NCBI RefSeq assembly: GCF_000214665.1
Contig: NC_015572.1
Coordinates: 4,960,001 to 5,024,000, forward strand
Reading direction: 5' to 3'
DNA length: 64,000 bases
Source of the DNA: Methylomonas methanica MC09
GTDB lineage: Bacteria; Pseudomonadota; Gammaproteobacteria; Methylococcales; Methylomonadaceae
In this document: in pieces, positions 1-9,427 of the stretch
Layout: the number at the start of each line of letters is the position of its first letter
Position numbering within the stretch: the first letter of the stretch is position 1
Position numbers and translations under genes: made by a program
Notes under the pieces: model-generated
Seen by the model: only the letters and a program-made list of their open reading frames with translations
Told to the model about the DNA's origin: nothing
Databases searched by the model: none

Positions 1-408
1 GTTCCCAGTATCGTCGTTGCCACTTGTGCCCACTGGGTAAATACCACGTTCGCTTTTCCGTAATCGACTGTCGGAGACAGTTTCGCCCTTTTCGATTTGC
101 CTGGAGAAATGCGACTTGAGCAAACGCCACCGCAATGGATAATCGTCGTCGCCTTCGGGTAAACACCAAATGCTCGGCAACTGCTCCATGCGTTGCTCTA
201 CCTTCTGCATCCATGCAGTCGAATGTAAATGTTCCGGCAACACCACCATGGCTTCAATGATCATGGGATGACACCGTTTGGTATAACGACACGCGTTGCG
301 TAATTCGTCGATATGCCTAACGAGCAAGTCGTTTTGTTTTCGTTGTGCAAGATTGACGGTAAAGAAATATGTGCCACCTTTTACATGACTACGAATGTAA
401 GTGCGCAT
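1..408 (-). pseudogene. REP-associated tyrosine transposase (RAYT) fragment, broken, runs off left edge
   Basis: Reading from an ATG at 408 on the minus strand gives a Y1/IS200-like transposase start: an MRTYIRSHVKGGTYFFTVNL N-terminus, then VVLPEHLH with the HLH metal-binding pair, then RWRLLKSHFSR and ERGI. Two stretches do not fit the family as I know it. About 48 bp (16 codons, near 171-219) separate HLH from IWCLPEGD. A further 17 bp (23-39) separate ERGI from WQRRYWE, and WQRRYWE is readable only in another frame. The second insertion is a frameshift, so the gene is probably inactive. RAYTs act on REP palindromes, and hairpins lie just upstream (426-531). The 3' part is outside the window. 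Confidence 0.7.
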
Positions 409-425
409 TAGCTATTCCGTTATAA

Positions 426-531
426 GCTGGGTTTCATTATCATTCAACCCAGCCTACGGCTGCAAATTATCAATTTGCAGAGCTTGCTTTCTCGGACAGC
501 CTCCTAGCCGATAAAGCCGGCAGGATAGGAG
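426..531. repeat. Cluster of three hairpins (REP-like) beside the RAYT fragment
   Basis: Three inverted repeats follow one another. GCTGGGTT/AACCCAGC is at 426-433 and 446-453. CTGCAAATT/AATTTGCAG with a 3-base loop is at 460-480. CTCCTA-GCCG/CGGC-TAGGAG is at 501-531, with a bulge. RAYT genes are usually flanked by such palindromes, so REP-type repeats are the likeliest reading. None is followed by a T-run that would make a convincing terminator. Apart from these, 409-690 shows no gene. Confidence 0.5.
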
Positions 532-690
532 ATTGATTTACTGTTTTTTTACCAGCTCCCAATATTAATGCACCTGCTTATTCGCTAAAAGACAGAGCCG
601 CAGACCACGTCATTCGGAAGCCAAGGATAATACTTGGCGCATTTGCTATTCCTGGCAAGGCGTTTCGGGACGTCATTTATTAATACGCAC

Positions 691-1164
691 TCATAAATAA
701 ACCCAGTCGCTGAAATAGGCGGCCTGTCCTTGGTACTCACCTTGCCGGCCGTAAAGGTTCCAGATCACCGCGTTATCGATCCGGAAACGGCGGCCGGTTT
801 TGGAGACGCGAATGCCGGTATAATTTTCCACAAAGCCGGTTGCGGTGACTTTGGCCATCAAGCGTTCGCGGGCTTGGTGATTTTCCGGTTCTACCGACAA
901 GCGAGACGGCATGCCGATCAATTCGTCCCAGCTCAATTCGAACAAATCCATGGCTTTTTGATTGGCGTAATTGAATAACGGGTCCGGGTCGGTATTGTGT
1001 GAGAGCAGGGCGAATTCGGCGGTAAAGAGCTTCTGCCCCAGTGTGTCTGCGTCAGTGTTTTCCGTGAAACGCCGCTGCAACAGGTTTTCATAACTGTCGA
1101 CGAGTAGCGCTATATGGTCGCGGTAAAAATCATTGGCCTCGCTAGGCATCGGCATTTTTAGCAT
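691..1164 (-). CDS. MEKHLA domain (PAS-like) protein
   Basis: A 157-residue single-domain protein. The central part (FNYANQKAMDLFELSWDELIGMPSRLS, given here only as a landmark from about residue 62) and the later TGRRFRIDNAVIWNL stretch match the MEKHLA family, a PAS-related sensory fold found alone in bacteria and at the end of some plant transcription factors. No output domain is attached, so it may act through a partner. A GGAGG lies about 10 bases before the first ATG, and a second in-frame ATG three codons on is also possible. It is transcribed alone. Ligand and role are unknown. Confidence 0.8.
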   Translation of the reverse strand: MLKMPMPSEANDFYRDHIALLVDSYENLLQRRFTENTDADTLGQKLFTAEFALLSHNTDPDPLFNYANQKAMDLFELSWDELIGMPSRLSVEPENHQARERLMAKVTATGFVENYTGIRVSKTGRRFRIDNAVIWNLYGRQGEYQGQAAYFSDWVYL

Positions 1165-1337
1165 AGGTTATTCGGCCTCCTTGAATTTTATGATCGTTAT
1201 GGCCACTTTGGGCTGGGTACAGGCTCCGAATATTATCATTAGATTAAAAAAATCCATTCGCGCTGATAAGGACTAAACTTTGCTGACTAGCCACAGTCAA
1301 TTGATGCGGTTGACTCTTTATATAATCGAGGTGATTC

Positions 1338-1604
1338 ATGTCCATACAAAACGAGTTCGAAAATTTGCTCAACAAGCTGAACACCGAGCGCGAAGAGCTG
1401 CAACTGAAACTGCATCTTGCCAGCCTGGAGGCCAAGGATGAATTCGAACAGGCCGAGCAGCACTGGCAGCAAATCAAGCAAAAAGCGACGGAAATAGCTG
1501 ACGATTCCATCGAAACCTCGGACGATTTTATCGCTAAAGCGAAAATCGTCGGCGAGGAGCTTAAGGAAACTTATCAGCGTATCGCCAAACGTTTAGCCGA
1601 ATAA
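1338..1604 (+). CDS. Small coiled-coil protein, unknown function
   Basis: 88 residues, rich in Glu, Lys, Gln and Ala with leucines at heptad-like spacing (NEFENLLNKLNTEREELQ onwards). It looks like a nearly all-helical, soluble coiled coil with no signal peptide or membrane segment. GAGGTG sits just before the ATG at 1338, supporting the start. I do not recognise a named family. Codon use resembles the neighbouring housekeeping genes. Confidence 0.7.
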   Translation: MSIQNEFENLLNKLNTEREELQLKLHLASLEAKDEFEQAEQHWQQIKQKATEIADDSIETSDDFIAKAKIVGEELKETYQRIAKRLAE

Positions 1605-1732
1605 AGCCGCTGAGTGGAACGGATAAATCTCCGGCCTAACTTAGTCTCTCGACGCCGCAATTAATTTACAGGTAATTATCAACCCGCCCGACCCCGATAA
1701 ATCAACCCTGCTTCTGTACAAGGTGTAGCAAG

Positions 1733-2170
1733 ATGATCCTAATTCTGAAAAGAATCAGCCAGTCCACCCTAATTCCCGATATTGAGTCGTTTATCCGGCC
1801 CTCGCTAAAGGGCGGGCTATTTACCAAATCCGGTCAATTGGAAAAGATCAGCATTCAGATGTTGCAGGCGGCCAATTCGGATAATGCCGAGTTTAACGCC
1901 TTGGTACGCATAGAACCCGATGCGGTCGCCAAGCGGGTTATCAAACAGTTAAACAGAAAACCGCTAAACGGCAAACTTATCAATATCGCCGAATATTATT
2001 TGCGACTTCGCGGCAACGACCGGCGCAATACGGCTCATCAGCCAGCGACCGACAGACGCCGGAAAGAACGCAGGCGTTTGGATTTACAGCTCATCGACAT
2101 CACCGCGCAAAGAAAAACCTTGGCCGCCACTCAGACCATCAAGGGCTGGGAAACCGATATTACGCTTTAG
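1733..2170 (+). CDS. Conserved unknown protein, possibly RRM-like
   Basis: 145 residues, started at an ATG preceded by AAGGTG. The first ~90 residues alternate strand-like and helix-like stretches, ending in KPLNGKLINIAEYYLR. This resembles the last part of an RNA-recognition-motif fold (LNGR-x-I-x-V). The next ~30 residues are very basic (RGNDRR, DRRRKERRR), consistent with nucleic-acid binding. The classical aromatic RNP1/RNP2 residues are not obvious, so the fold call is tentative. It converges on the fumarase gene with only 30 bp between stops. Confidence 0.6.
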   Translation: MILILKRISQSTLIPDIESFIRPSLKGGLFTKSGQLEKISIQMLQAANSDNAEFNALVRIEPDAVAKRVIKQLNRKPLNGKLINIAEYYLRLRGNDRRNTAHQPATDRRRKERRRLDLQLIDITAQRKTLAATQTIKGWETDITL

Positions 2171-2200
2171 ACGGCGCTCAATTACAGGTCTCCGGCCGGT

Positions 2201-3721
2201 TTATTCCACTACAACGGGAATTTTGCCGATCTTGGCCTGCCACTTTTTAGGCGCTGTATTGTGAATGGACTCGCCGCGACTATCCACGGCCACGGTGACC
2301 GGCATGTCTTCAACCACGAATTCGTGTATCGCCTCCATACCCAACTCCGGAAAAGCCACGATACGGGCTTGCCGAATGGCTTTGGACACCAAATACGCCG
2401 CACCGCCGACCGCGATCAAATAGACGGACCGATGCTTCTTGATGGCCTCTACCGCCGCCGGCCCGCGCTCGGCCTTGCCTATCATGCCCAATAGCCCGGT
2501 TCTTTCCAGCACCGTGTCGGTAAATTTATCCATGCGGGTGGCGGTCGTCGGCCCGGCAGGCCCCACCACTTCGTCACGCACTGGATCGACCGGACCCACG
2601 TAGTAAATGAATTTGTTGTGAAAATCGACCCCGTTCGGCAACGGCTCGCCCTTGGCCAATAAATCCACGATGCGCTTATGCGCGGCATCGCGGCCGGTCA
2701 ACAGACTGCCGCTGATTAACAGGGTTTCTCCCGGCTGCCATTCGGCAATGTCCTGCTTGGTTAATTGATCGATATTAACCCGGCGGGCATTGCCGCCGGT
2801 CTGGCTGATTTGCGGCCAATCGTCCAGCTTGGGCGGTACCAACAAAGCCGGGCCGGAACCGTCCAGCACGAAATGCGCATGACGGGTGGCGGCGCAATTG
2901 GGAATCATCGCTACCGGTTTATTGGCGGCATGGGTTGGGTAATCCAGGATTTTCACATCCAGTACAGTGGTTAAGCCGCCCAAGCCTTGAGCGCCTATGC
3001 CCAAGGCGTTGACTTTTTCATACAGCTCCAGCCGCAATTCTTCCAGCGCATTGCTCGGCCCTCGGGCGATTAAATCCTGAATGTCTATCGAACCCATGCA
3101 GGCCTGCTTGGCCAAAATCATGGCTTTTTCGGCGGTACCGCCGATGCCGATACCTAAAATACCCGGCGGACACCAGCCTGCCCCCATGGTCGGTACGGTT
3201 TTCATCACCCAGTCGACGATACTGTCGGACGGGTTGAGCATGACGAACTTGGACTTGGCTTCCGAGCCGCCACCCTTGGCGGCCAATTCCACGTCGACTT
3301 TATCGCCCGGCACCACTTCCATGTGTATCACCGCCGGCGTGTTGTCCTTGGTATTAATCCGTTTACCGGCCGGGTCGGACAGAATCGAGGCTCGCAACAC
3401 GTTATCCGGCTGCAGATACGCGCGCCGCACGCCTTCGTTGACCATGTCGCCGACGCCTAATTCGGCGTCCCAGCGCACGTCCATACCGATTTTTAAAAAC
3501 ACCGTGACGATGCCAGTGTCCTGGCAAATCGGCCGCCGGCCTTCCGCGCACATCCGCGAATTGATCAGAATCTGCGCCATGGCGTCCTTAGCCGCCGGAC
3601 TTTGCTCCTTTTGATAAGCAGCATACAGCGCGTCGATAAAATCTTTTGGGTGGTAGTACGAGATGTACTGTAGCGCATCGGCGATGCTTTGAATGAAATC
3701 GTCTTGGCGGATGGTAGTCAT
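2201..3721 (-). CDS. fumA: Class I fumarate hydratase (iron-sulfur)
   Basis: 506 residues. It catalyses reversible hydration of fumarate to malate in the TCA cycle and is oxygen-sensitive through a [4Fe-4S] cluster. Landmarks: RRPICQDTGI (first cluster Cys), MGAGWCPPGILGIGIGGT and MIPNCAATRHAHF (further Cys), then the C-terminal beta domain with FVVEDMPVTVAVDSRG. The likely start is the ATG at 3721 (MTTIRQDDF); the longer frame begins with TTG. It is shorter than E. coli FumA (548). It is the last gene of a same-strand run metH-yqhA-glutaredoxin-fumA, 60 bp after the glutaredoxin stop, so co-transcription is possible. Confidence 0.93.
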   Translation of the reverse strand: MTTIRQDDFIQSIADALQYISYYHPKDFIDALYAAYQKEQSPAAKDAMAQILINSRMCAEGRRPICQDTGIVTVFLKIGMDVRWDAELGVGDMVNEGVRRAYLQPDNVLRASILSDPAGKRINTKDNTPAVIHMEVVPGDKVDVELAAKGGGSEAKSKFVMLNPSDSIVDWVMKTVPTMGAGWCPPGILGIGIGGTAEKAMILAKQACMGSIDIQDLIARGPSNALEELRLELYEKVNALGIGAQGLGGLTTVLDVKILDYPTHAANKPVAMIPNCAATRHAHFVLDGSGPALLVPPKLDDWPQISQTGGNARRVNIDQLTKQDIAEWQPGETLLISGSLLTGRDAAHKRIVDLLAKGEPLPNGVDFHNKFIYYVGPVDPVRDEVVGPAGPTTATRMDKFTDTVLERTGLLGMIGKAERGPAAVEAIKKHRSVYLIAVGGAAYLVSKAIRQARIVAFPELGMEAIHEFVVEDMPVTVAVDSRGESIHNTAPKKWQAKIGKIPVVVE

Positions 3722-3781
3722 GGCTATACCTGTATTAATTCGGAACAATAAACCGCATTACACTGAAAAACCAATAAACCA

Positions 3782-4015
3782 TCAATCAAAATGGCTTACA
3801 AATTGCCGCAATTGCTCAAGGGAAAAAGGCCAACCTAACTCGCGGCCGCTGGCTTGGTTTAGCAATACCGGGATGCGAATGCCATAACGCTGTTGCCAAT
3901 CCTCATCGTCCATGATGTCTCGCTTTTCGACCTTCAACTTGGCCTGAACGACCAAGTCCTCGGCCTCTTCGCACAAGTGGCAGCCCTCGGTGCCGAACAA
4001 TATCAAGCCGGTCAT
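3782..4015 (-). CDS. Glutaredoxin-like (DUF836) protein
   Basis: 77 residues with a thioredoxin-fold start ([20 protein letters not shown]). The CHLC redox pair is near residue 12 and the PVLL cis-proline motif near residue 50. This matches the DUF836 glutaredoxin-like family, whose substrates are mostly unknown. Its ATG overlaps the stop of the upstream YqhA-like gene (ATGA), so the two are translationally coupled. Cytoplasmic, no signal peptide. Confidence 0.88.
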   Translation of the reverse strand: MTGLILFGTEGCHLCEEAEDLVVQAKLKVEKRDIMDDEDWQQRYGIRIPVLLNQASGRELGWPFSLEQLRQFVSHFD

Positions 4016-4515
4016 CCGTGTTTGGATATTTTATCCAGATAACCCATGATAAAGGCCGAAATCACCAGCGTCAGATGGATCACCACAAACCACAGCATTT
4101 TGTCGTTTTCGGTGTTTTCCACTTCCATAAACACTTTCAACAAACGGATCGAGGAAATGGCCACGATCGATGTCGCCACTTTCAACTTTAGCGAACCGTA
4201 ATCGTGCGTGCCCAGCCATTCCAGCTTTTCGGCCTCGCTACCGATATCCAACCGGGAGACGAAATTTTCGTAACCGCTGAACATCACAATCAACGTCAAA
4301 CTGCCGACCAGAGTCAGGTCGATAAAGGTCAACAGTTTCAAAATGATTTGGCCGTCGTCAACCTCTAAAATATGCGGCACGAAGTGATACAACTCCTGGA
4401 AAAACTTTATGGCCAGCATCAACAAAATCAGACTCATGCCCAGAAATACCGGCGCCATGATCCAGCGGCTGGCGTACATCAACCGCTCCAGAAAGTGTTC
4501 GAGACGTAATTGCAT
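4012..4515 (-). CDS. UPF0114 / YqhA-type integral membrane protein
   Basis: 167 residues from the ATG at 4515 ([18 protein letters not shown]), which matches the usual start and length of the YqhA family. There are about four hydrophobic segments: [44 protein letters not shown]; and the C-terminal [20 protein letters not shown]. The ESIR/ISSIRLL region is typical of the family. Function unknown. It lies 14 bp after metH and overlaps the glutaredoxin start. Confidence 0.85.
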   Translation of the reverse strand: MQLRLEHFLERLMYASRWIMAPVFLGMSLILLMLAIKFFQELYHFVPHILEVDDGQIILKLLTFIDLTLVGSLTLIVMFSGYENFVSRLDIGSEAEKLEWLGTHDYGSLKLKVATSIVAISSIRLLKVFMEVENTENDKMLWFVVIHLTLVISAFIMGYLDKISKHG

Positions 4516-4529
4516 GGAGTTTACCGTGG

Positions 4530-7500
4530 TTAATGGTGTAAATGCGCGGCCAGCCAACGCTCGGCGACTTCCAAATTAATGCCTTTACGTTTGGCGTAAT
4601 CCTGCAACTGATCTTGATCGATCTTACCGACGTTGAAATATTGCGATTCGGGGTGCGAGAAATACCAGCCGCTGACGGCTGCGGTCGGGTACATCGCAAA
4701 ATTCTCGGTCAGTTCGATAGTTGTCGATTCGGTTACATTCAACAACTCGAACAACTTGGCTTTTTCGGTATGGTCCGGGCAAGCCGGGTAACCGGGGGCC
4801 GGGCGAATACCCTGATAAGCCTCTTCGATCAAGTCATGGTTGTCGTGGGTTTCTTCCGCGGCGTAACCCCAATACTCTTTTCGCACTTTTTGATGCATGC
4901 ATTCGGCAAACGCTTCCGCCAAGCGGTCTGCCAAGGCTTTCAACATGATGCTGCTGTAATCGTCATGGTCTTTTTCGAATTCGGCCAGTTTGGTTTCGAT
5001 GCCGATACCGGCAGTCACGGCAAAGCCGCCCATATAATCGGCAATACCGCTGCCGACCGGCGCGATAAAGTCGGACAGGCAGTAGTTGGGGCGCCCCGGT
5101 GCCTTGACGTTTTGCTGGCGCAAATGATGCAGCACGTCGCGCTGCTGGGTGCGGCTGTCGTCGGTGTAAAGCACAATGTCGTCATCGATGCTATTGGCCG
5201 GGAAGAAGCCGATCACAGCTTTCGCGGTCAACCATTGCTCATCGACGAGCTGTTTCAGCATCGCCTGAGCATCCGCAAACAGTTTGCTGGCTTCGATGCC
5301 GACCACTTGATCGCTAAGAATGGCAGGGTACCGGCCGGACAGTTCCCAGGTCTGAAAAAACGGTGTCCAGTCGATATACGACACTAAGCTATCGAGGGGA
5401 AAATGATCGATAACCTGGATACCCAGAAATTTGGGTTTTACCGGCCGATACCCTGCAAAATCGAATTTATTGTGCCGGGCTTTTTGCAGATCAAGCTGCG
5501 GATTTTTGGCGTGGCGGCCCTTATGCCGTTCCCGCACCTGCTCGTATTCGGCACGGGTTTTTTCGACGAATTCGGCCTTTTGATCCTCGCTAAGCAAAGC
5601 GCTGACCACGCCAACGCTACGGGATGCGTCGGTTACATAAATGGTCGGATGCTGATAATTCGGCTCGATTTTGACGGCGGTGTGCGCGCGCGAGGTGGTA
5701 GCCCCGCCGATCATCAGCGGTATAGTGAAACCCTGGCGCTGCATTTCCTTGGCTACATGCACCATTTCATCCAGAGACGGGGTAATCAAGCCGCTCAGAC
5801 CGATGACATCGACTTTTTCTTCGCGGGCGGTTTTTAAAATGGTGTCGGCGGGCACCATCACGCCCAGGTCGATGACTTCGTAGTTGTTGCATTGCAGCAC
5901 CACGGCGACGATGTTTTTGCCGATATCGTGCACATCGCCTTTTACCGTGGCCATCAACACTTTACCGTTGGTTTGGCGGACGGAACCGTCCACTTCCGCA
6001 TCCATGAACGGCATTAAATAGGCCACGGCTTTTTTCATGACCCGGGCGGATTTCACCACCTGCGGCAAAAACATCTTGCCTTCGCCAAACAAGTCGCCCA
6101 CCACGTTCATGCCGTCCATCAAAGGGCCTTCGATCACGTGCAAGGGTTTTTCCGCTTCCTGCAGGGCCTGTTCGGTGTCTTCATCGATGTAATCGGCAAT
6201 GCCCTTCACCAACGCATGTTCCAGACGTTTGCTGACCGGCCACTCCCGCCATTCCAGGGTTTCCTGTTTGGCCACCTGCCCAGTGCCGCGATATTTTTCG
6301 GCAATTTCCAGCAGCTTTTCCGTGCCCTCCGGGGTACGATTCAAAATCACATCCTCCACCGTGTCGCGCAGTTCGCTTGGAATATCGGCATAAATCGCCA
6401 GTTGCCCGGCATTGACGATACCCATGTCCATACCCGCCTGAATGGCGTGATACAGGAACACGGCGTGAATGGCTTCCCGCACCGGATTGTTGCCGCGAAA
6501 CGAGAAGGATACGTTGGACACGCCGCCGGAAATCAGGGCATGCGGCAAGGTTTGCTTGATGATACGGGTGGCTTCGATGAAATCCACGCCGTAATTGTTA
6601 TGCTCCTCGATACCGGTGGCTACCGCGAAGATGTTCGGGTCGAAAATAATGTCTTCCGGCGGAAAGCCGATTTGCTCGGTCAAAATCTTGTAGGCGCGAG
6701 TGCAAATCTCGATTTTGCGCTGCATGGTGTCGGCCTGGCCTTGCTCGTCAAACGCCATGACAATCACCGCCGCGCCGTAACGGCGTACCAATTTGGCGTG
6801 TTTGATGAAGGCTTCCTCGCCTTCCTTGATCGATATGGAATTGACAACGCCTTTGCCCTGAATACATTTCAAGCCGGCTTCCAGAATTTCCCATTTTGAG
6901 GAATCCAGCATGATAGGCACTTTGGCAATGTCCGGCTCGGCAGCCAGCAGATTCAAAAAGCGCACCATGGCCGCTTTTGAATCCAGCATGCCTTCATCCA
7001 TGTTGATGTCTATGATTTGCGCGCCGTTTTCCACCTGCTGTTTGGCAACTTCCAAAGCATCCTCGTAGCGCTCTTCGATGATCATTTTCTTGAAAATTGC
7101 CGAGCCGGTAACATTGGTACGTTCACCGACGTTCACAAACAAAGTCTCCGGCCCTATGCTCATGGCTTCCAAGCCGGCAAGGTGGCAGCGCTTTTCCAGT
7201 TCGGGAATTTGCCGGGGCGGATATTTGCCGACCGCCTCGACTATGGCGCGAATGGTATCCGGGGAGGTACCGCAACAGCCGCCAATGATATTCAAATAGC
7301 CGCTGGCCGCCCAGTCGGCCAATTCTGCGGCCATTTGTTCCGGCGTTTCATCGTATTCGCCGAATTCGTTAGGTAAGCCGGCATTGGGGTGAGCGGATAC
7401 ATAGGTATCCGCGATATTGGATAATTCTTCAATGTATTGGCGTAATTCCTGAGCTCCCAAGGCACAGTTAAAACCGATGGAAATGGGTTTGACATGTTTT

Positions 7501-8201
7501 AAAGATGTCCAAAACGCGGCCGCCGTCTGTCCGGATAAGGTCCGTCCTGAGGCATCGGTAATAGTGCCGGAAATCATCACCGGCAACTTATAACCCAGTT
7601 TATCGAAGGTGTTTTCGACGGCAAAAATCGCCGCCTTGGCGTTCAGAGTATCGAATACGGTTTCGATCAGGATAATATCCGCCCCCCCATCGATTAAGCC
7701 TTGGGTGGCTTCGCTATAGGCGTCGACTAAATCGTCGAAAGTTATATTACGGAAGCCCGGATCGTTAACATCCGGCGACATGGAGGAGGTGCGATTGGTG
7801 GGCCCCAGCACACCTGCGACAAAACGCGGTTTGTCCGGCGTCAATGCGGAAATCTCTTCGGCAGCCTGTTTGGCCAAGCGTGCGGAGGCGACATTGATTT
7901 CGTAGGCCAGGTCTTCCATGTGATAGTCGGCCATGGCTATCTTGGTGGCGTTGAAGGTATTGGTTTCTATAATGTCGGAACCGGCCTCCAGATACGCCTT
8001 ATGAATAGCCTTAATTATGTCCGGTTGAGTCAGCGACAACAGGTCGTTGTTACCCTTGAGATCGCTCGTCCAGTCGGCAAAACGCGTGCCGCGATAATCC
8101 TTTTCTCCCAGCTTGTAGCTCTGTATCATGGTGCCCATGGCCCCATCCAGATATAGAATTCGTTGTTTTAATTGCTGGTTTAATCGTTGTATGCTGTTCA
8201 T
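4530..8201 (-). CDS. metH: Cobalamin-dependent methionine synthase
   Basis: 1223 residues, the full length of the family (E. coli 1227). It transfers the methyl group of methyltetrahydrofolate to homocysteine through methylcobalamin. Domains in order: homocysteine-binding barrel with zinc ligands in FNCALGA (~residue 247) and GGCCGTSP (~310); pterin-binding barrel with [12 protein letters not shown] (~360) onwards; helical cap and B12-binding domain with the DVHDIG signature (~755); AdoMet-dependent reactivation domain with [12 protein letters not shown] (~1130-1140). No cobalamin riboswitch is seen in the short upstream gap. First gene of a same-strand run with yqhA, a glutaredoxin and fumA. 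Confidence 0.97.
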   Translation of the reverse strand: MNSIQRLNQQLKQRILYLDGAMGTMIQSYKLGEKDYRGTRFADWTSDLKGNNDLLSLTQPDIIKAIHKAYLEAGSDIIETNTFNATKIAMADYHMEDLAYEINVASARLAKQAAEEISALTPDKPRFVAGVLGPTNRTSSMSPDVNDPGFRNITFDDLVDAYSEATQGLIDGGADIILIETVFDTLNAKAAIFAVENTFDKLGYKLPVMISGTITDASGRTLSGQTAAAFWTSLKHVKPISIGFNCALGAQELRQYIEELSNIADTYVSAHPNAGLPNEFGEYDETPEQMAAELADWAASGYLNIIGGCCGTSPDTIRAIVEAVGKYPPRQIPELEKRCHLAGLEAMSIGPETLFVNVGERTNVTGSAIFKKMIIEERYEDALEVAKQQVENGAQIIDINMDEGMLDSKAAMVRFLNLLAAEPDIAKVPIMLDSSKWEILEAGLKCIQGKGVVNSISIKEGEEAFIKHAKLVRRYGAAVIVMAFDEQGQADTMQRKIEICTRAYKILTEQIGFPPEDIIFDPNIFAVATGIEEHNNYGVDFIEATRIIKQTLPHALISGGVSNVSFSFRGNNPVREAIHAVFLYHAIQAGMDMGIVNAGQLAIYADIPSELRDTVEDVILNRTPEGTEKLLEIAEKYRGTGQVAKQETLEWREWPVSKRLEHALVKGIADYIDEDTEQALQEAEKPLHVIEGPLMDGMNVVGDLFGEGKMFLPQVVKSARVMKKAVAYLMPFMDAEVDGSVRQTNGKVLMATVKGDVHDIGKNIVAVVLQCNNYEVIDLGVMVPADTILKTAREEKVDVIGLSGLITPSLDEMVHVAKEMQRQGFTIPLMIGGATTSRAHTAVKIEPNYQHPTIYVTDASRSVGVVSALLSEDQKAEFVEKTRAEYEQVRERHKGRHAKNPQLDLQKARHNKFDFAGYRPVKPKFLGIQVIDHFPLDSLVSYIDWTPFFQTWELSGRYPAILSDQVVGIEASKLFADAQAMLKQLVDEQWLTAKAVIGFFPANSIDDDIVLYTDDSRTQQRDVLHHLRQQNVKAPGRPNYCLSDFIAPVGSGIADYMGGFAVTAGIGIETKLAEFEKDHDDYSSIMLKALADRLAEAFAECMHQKVRKEYWGYAAEETHDNHDLIEEAYQGIRPAPGYPACPDHTEKAKLFELLNVTESTTIELTENFAMYPTAAVSGWYFSHPESQYFNVGKIDQDQLQDYAKRKGINLEVAERWLAAHLHH

Positions 8202-8281
8202 TGGCGGGAAGAAATCGAAGTTAATTCTGAACGGGCTATAACAGCCGTATTGTTTTTTGAACCTTGGAAATTGAGGAAATC

Positions 8282-8470
8282 ATGTCCAAACCCAATCTAC
8301 TACATGTTGTAAAAAGCGTTCTGGCGGCCGCGATAGGCGTACAAAGCGAAAAAAATCGCGAAGTGGATTTCAAGCATGGCTCGCTGCCCGCTTATATCAT
8401 TGTTGGGTTGATTGGGACAGTGTTATTTATTTTTGCAATCGTAACGGTAGTCTCGCTGGTTACCGGTTGA
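8282..8470 (+). CDS. DUF2970 small membrane protein
   Basis: 62 residues from the ATG at 8282, which has GAGGA 4 bases upstream; the longer frame begins with TTG at 8264. An N-terminal amphipathic part (LLHVVKSVLAAAIGVQSEKNRE) is followed by one membrane segment (YIIVGLIGTVLFIFAIVTVVSLV). This fits the DUF2970 family, whose function is unknown. A strong terminator follows immediately (8488-8517). Confidence 0.85.
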   Translation: MSKPNLLHVVKSVLAAAIGVQSEKNREVDFKHGSLPAYIIVGLIGTVLFIFAIVTVVSLVTG

Positions 8471-8487
8471 CCTCGGTTTTTTTACAA

Positions 8488-8517
8488 AAAAAAGCCCAAG
8501 AAAGCTTGGGCTTTTTT
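8488..8517. terminator. Bidirectional rho-independent terminator
   Basis: The arms AAGCCCAAG and CTTGGGCTT flank a 4-base loop, with an A-run before and a T-run after. It therefore works for the DUF2970 gene (+) and the converging membrane-protein gene at 8533 (-). Confidence 0.9.
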
Positions 8518-8532
8518 CAAGCTGTAAACGGC

Positions 8533-8952
8533 TTAGTTGCCGGATGTTTTAAAGCTGTTTTTAATGCTTTGGAACATTTCTTTAATACCGCTAAACAAAT
8601 TTGCGGGCGTCAATGCCTCTTTCAAAACGAATTGCGTACGAACGACTGCCACCAGCAAAAACGCCAAGATAGACGGCAATAATTCACATACTACCGGCAT
8701 AAATGAACCACCAGCACCTTCACTGGTTTTGCGATCTCTTACATCAACAAGACTCGGGTCATATTCACTGCCGATATCTTTACCACCGAGAGCGTCGATA
8801 ATTTCGATACAAAAAATTTGCGCCATAAATTCGGAGGCAAAAAACAGCGCAGCGCAGCCGGCAACCCACATCAAAACGTTACTTTTCTTTGCTTTCATCA
8901 GTGATTGATAAACCCATATCACTGTTAAAACCATAACAATACCGCCAATCAT
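8533..8952 (-). CDS. Membrane protein, unknown function
   Basis: 139 residues from the ATG at 8952 (MIGGIVMVLTVIWVYQSL), which has GGGGAAAG upstream; a longer frame reaches 9054 but has no better ribosome site. Three hydrophobic stretches are seen: residues ~2-18, ~28-48 (VLMWVAGCAALFFASEFM) and ~90-108 (VCELLPSILAFLLVAVV). A polar, glycine-rich loop (DPSLVDVRDRKTSEGAGGS) separates the last two. No family recognised. It is divergent from the 42-residue gene at 9163, whose membrane segment also starts with MIG-VV; this may be chance. Confidence 0.65.
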   Translation of the reverse strand: MIGGIVMVLTVIWVYQSLMKAKKSNVLMWVAGCAALFFASEFMAQIFCIEIIDALGGKDIGSEYDPSLVDVRDRKTSEGAGGSFMPVVCELLPSILAFLLVAVVRTQFVLKEALTPANLFSGIKEMFQSIKNSFKTSGN

Positions 8953-9069
8953 ATCTTTCCCCTTATGAACTGTTTTTATTCTTGTAAAGTCAGTTTGAAA
9001 CCTCATACTACCATAAACAAACGCGTTGGCAATTTGTGGCGACATCTTTCTCAATTAGCTATCAATTGC

Positions 9070-9098
9070 TTGACTTTAAAGTCAGCTAAAGTAACATA
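9070..9098 (+). promoter_or_regulatory. Candidate sigma-70 promoter with palindrome
   Basis: TTGACT at 9070-9075 is followed at 16-17 bases by TAACAT/AACATA (9092-9098). The perfect 12-base palindrome GACTTTAAAGTC (9072-9083) overlaps the -35 box and could be an operator. It would drive the small gene at 9163. Confidence 0.5.
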
Positions 9099-9162
9099 TT
9101 ACCTTCGAAGGCCGATTGGCTGGCAATTTTTATAACAACTAAACAAAAGGTAGGAGGCACCC

Positions 9163-9291
9163 ATGGGAGCGATCTTAGACTTAACAGAAATGTTAAAAGA
9201 ACCATCAGGTATGATTGGAGCGGTAGTGATTATCGCTGCAGGATACTTCTTCGTAAAATGGGTGTTCCAAGAGCCTAAGGACGAAGAATAA
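9163..9291 (+). CDS. 42-residue single-span membrane protein
   Basis: Reads MGAILDLTEMLKEPSGMIGA, then a membrane segment (VVIIAAGYFFVKWVF) and an acidic tail QEPKDEE. Evidence that it is real: AGGAGG 7 bases before the ATG, a promoter-like pair upstream and a strong terminator right after the stop. It is too short for usual gene finding. No family recognised. The acidic cytoplasmic-looking tail and single span suggest a subunit or regulator of a membrane complex, which is inference only. Confidence 0.7.
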   Translation: MGAILDLTEMLKEPSGMIGAVVIIAAGYFFVKWVFQEPKDEE

Positions 9292-9326
9292 GCTAGCTTG
9301 CTTCTCGGAGCCTAGTTTTTCTGATT

Positions 9327-9360
9327 AAAGGCGGCACGGTTTCCCGGGGCCGCCTTTTTT
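9327..9360 (+). terminator. Rho-independent terminator
   Basis: AAAGGCGGC (9327-9335) pairs with GCCGCCTTT, and a T-run follows. It closes the transcript of the 42-residue gene. Confidence 0.9.
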
Positions 9361-9427
9361 GTGCCCAAGCGTTTTTCGCCAGCCAAAATACCTTATAATT
9401 TGTGTATTTTTGTCTGGTCCAGCATAG

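Noticed and set aside
4542..5387. 281-codon plus-strand frame opposite metH
   Set aside because: Antisense shadow of metH; no ribosome site and no family features. The same holds for other long frames opposite metH, glyS, pstC, the transketolase gene and typA.
8202..8281. Possible cobalamin riboswitch before metH
   Set aside because: The gap is too short and no B12-box-like sequence is seen.
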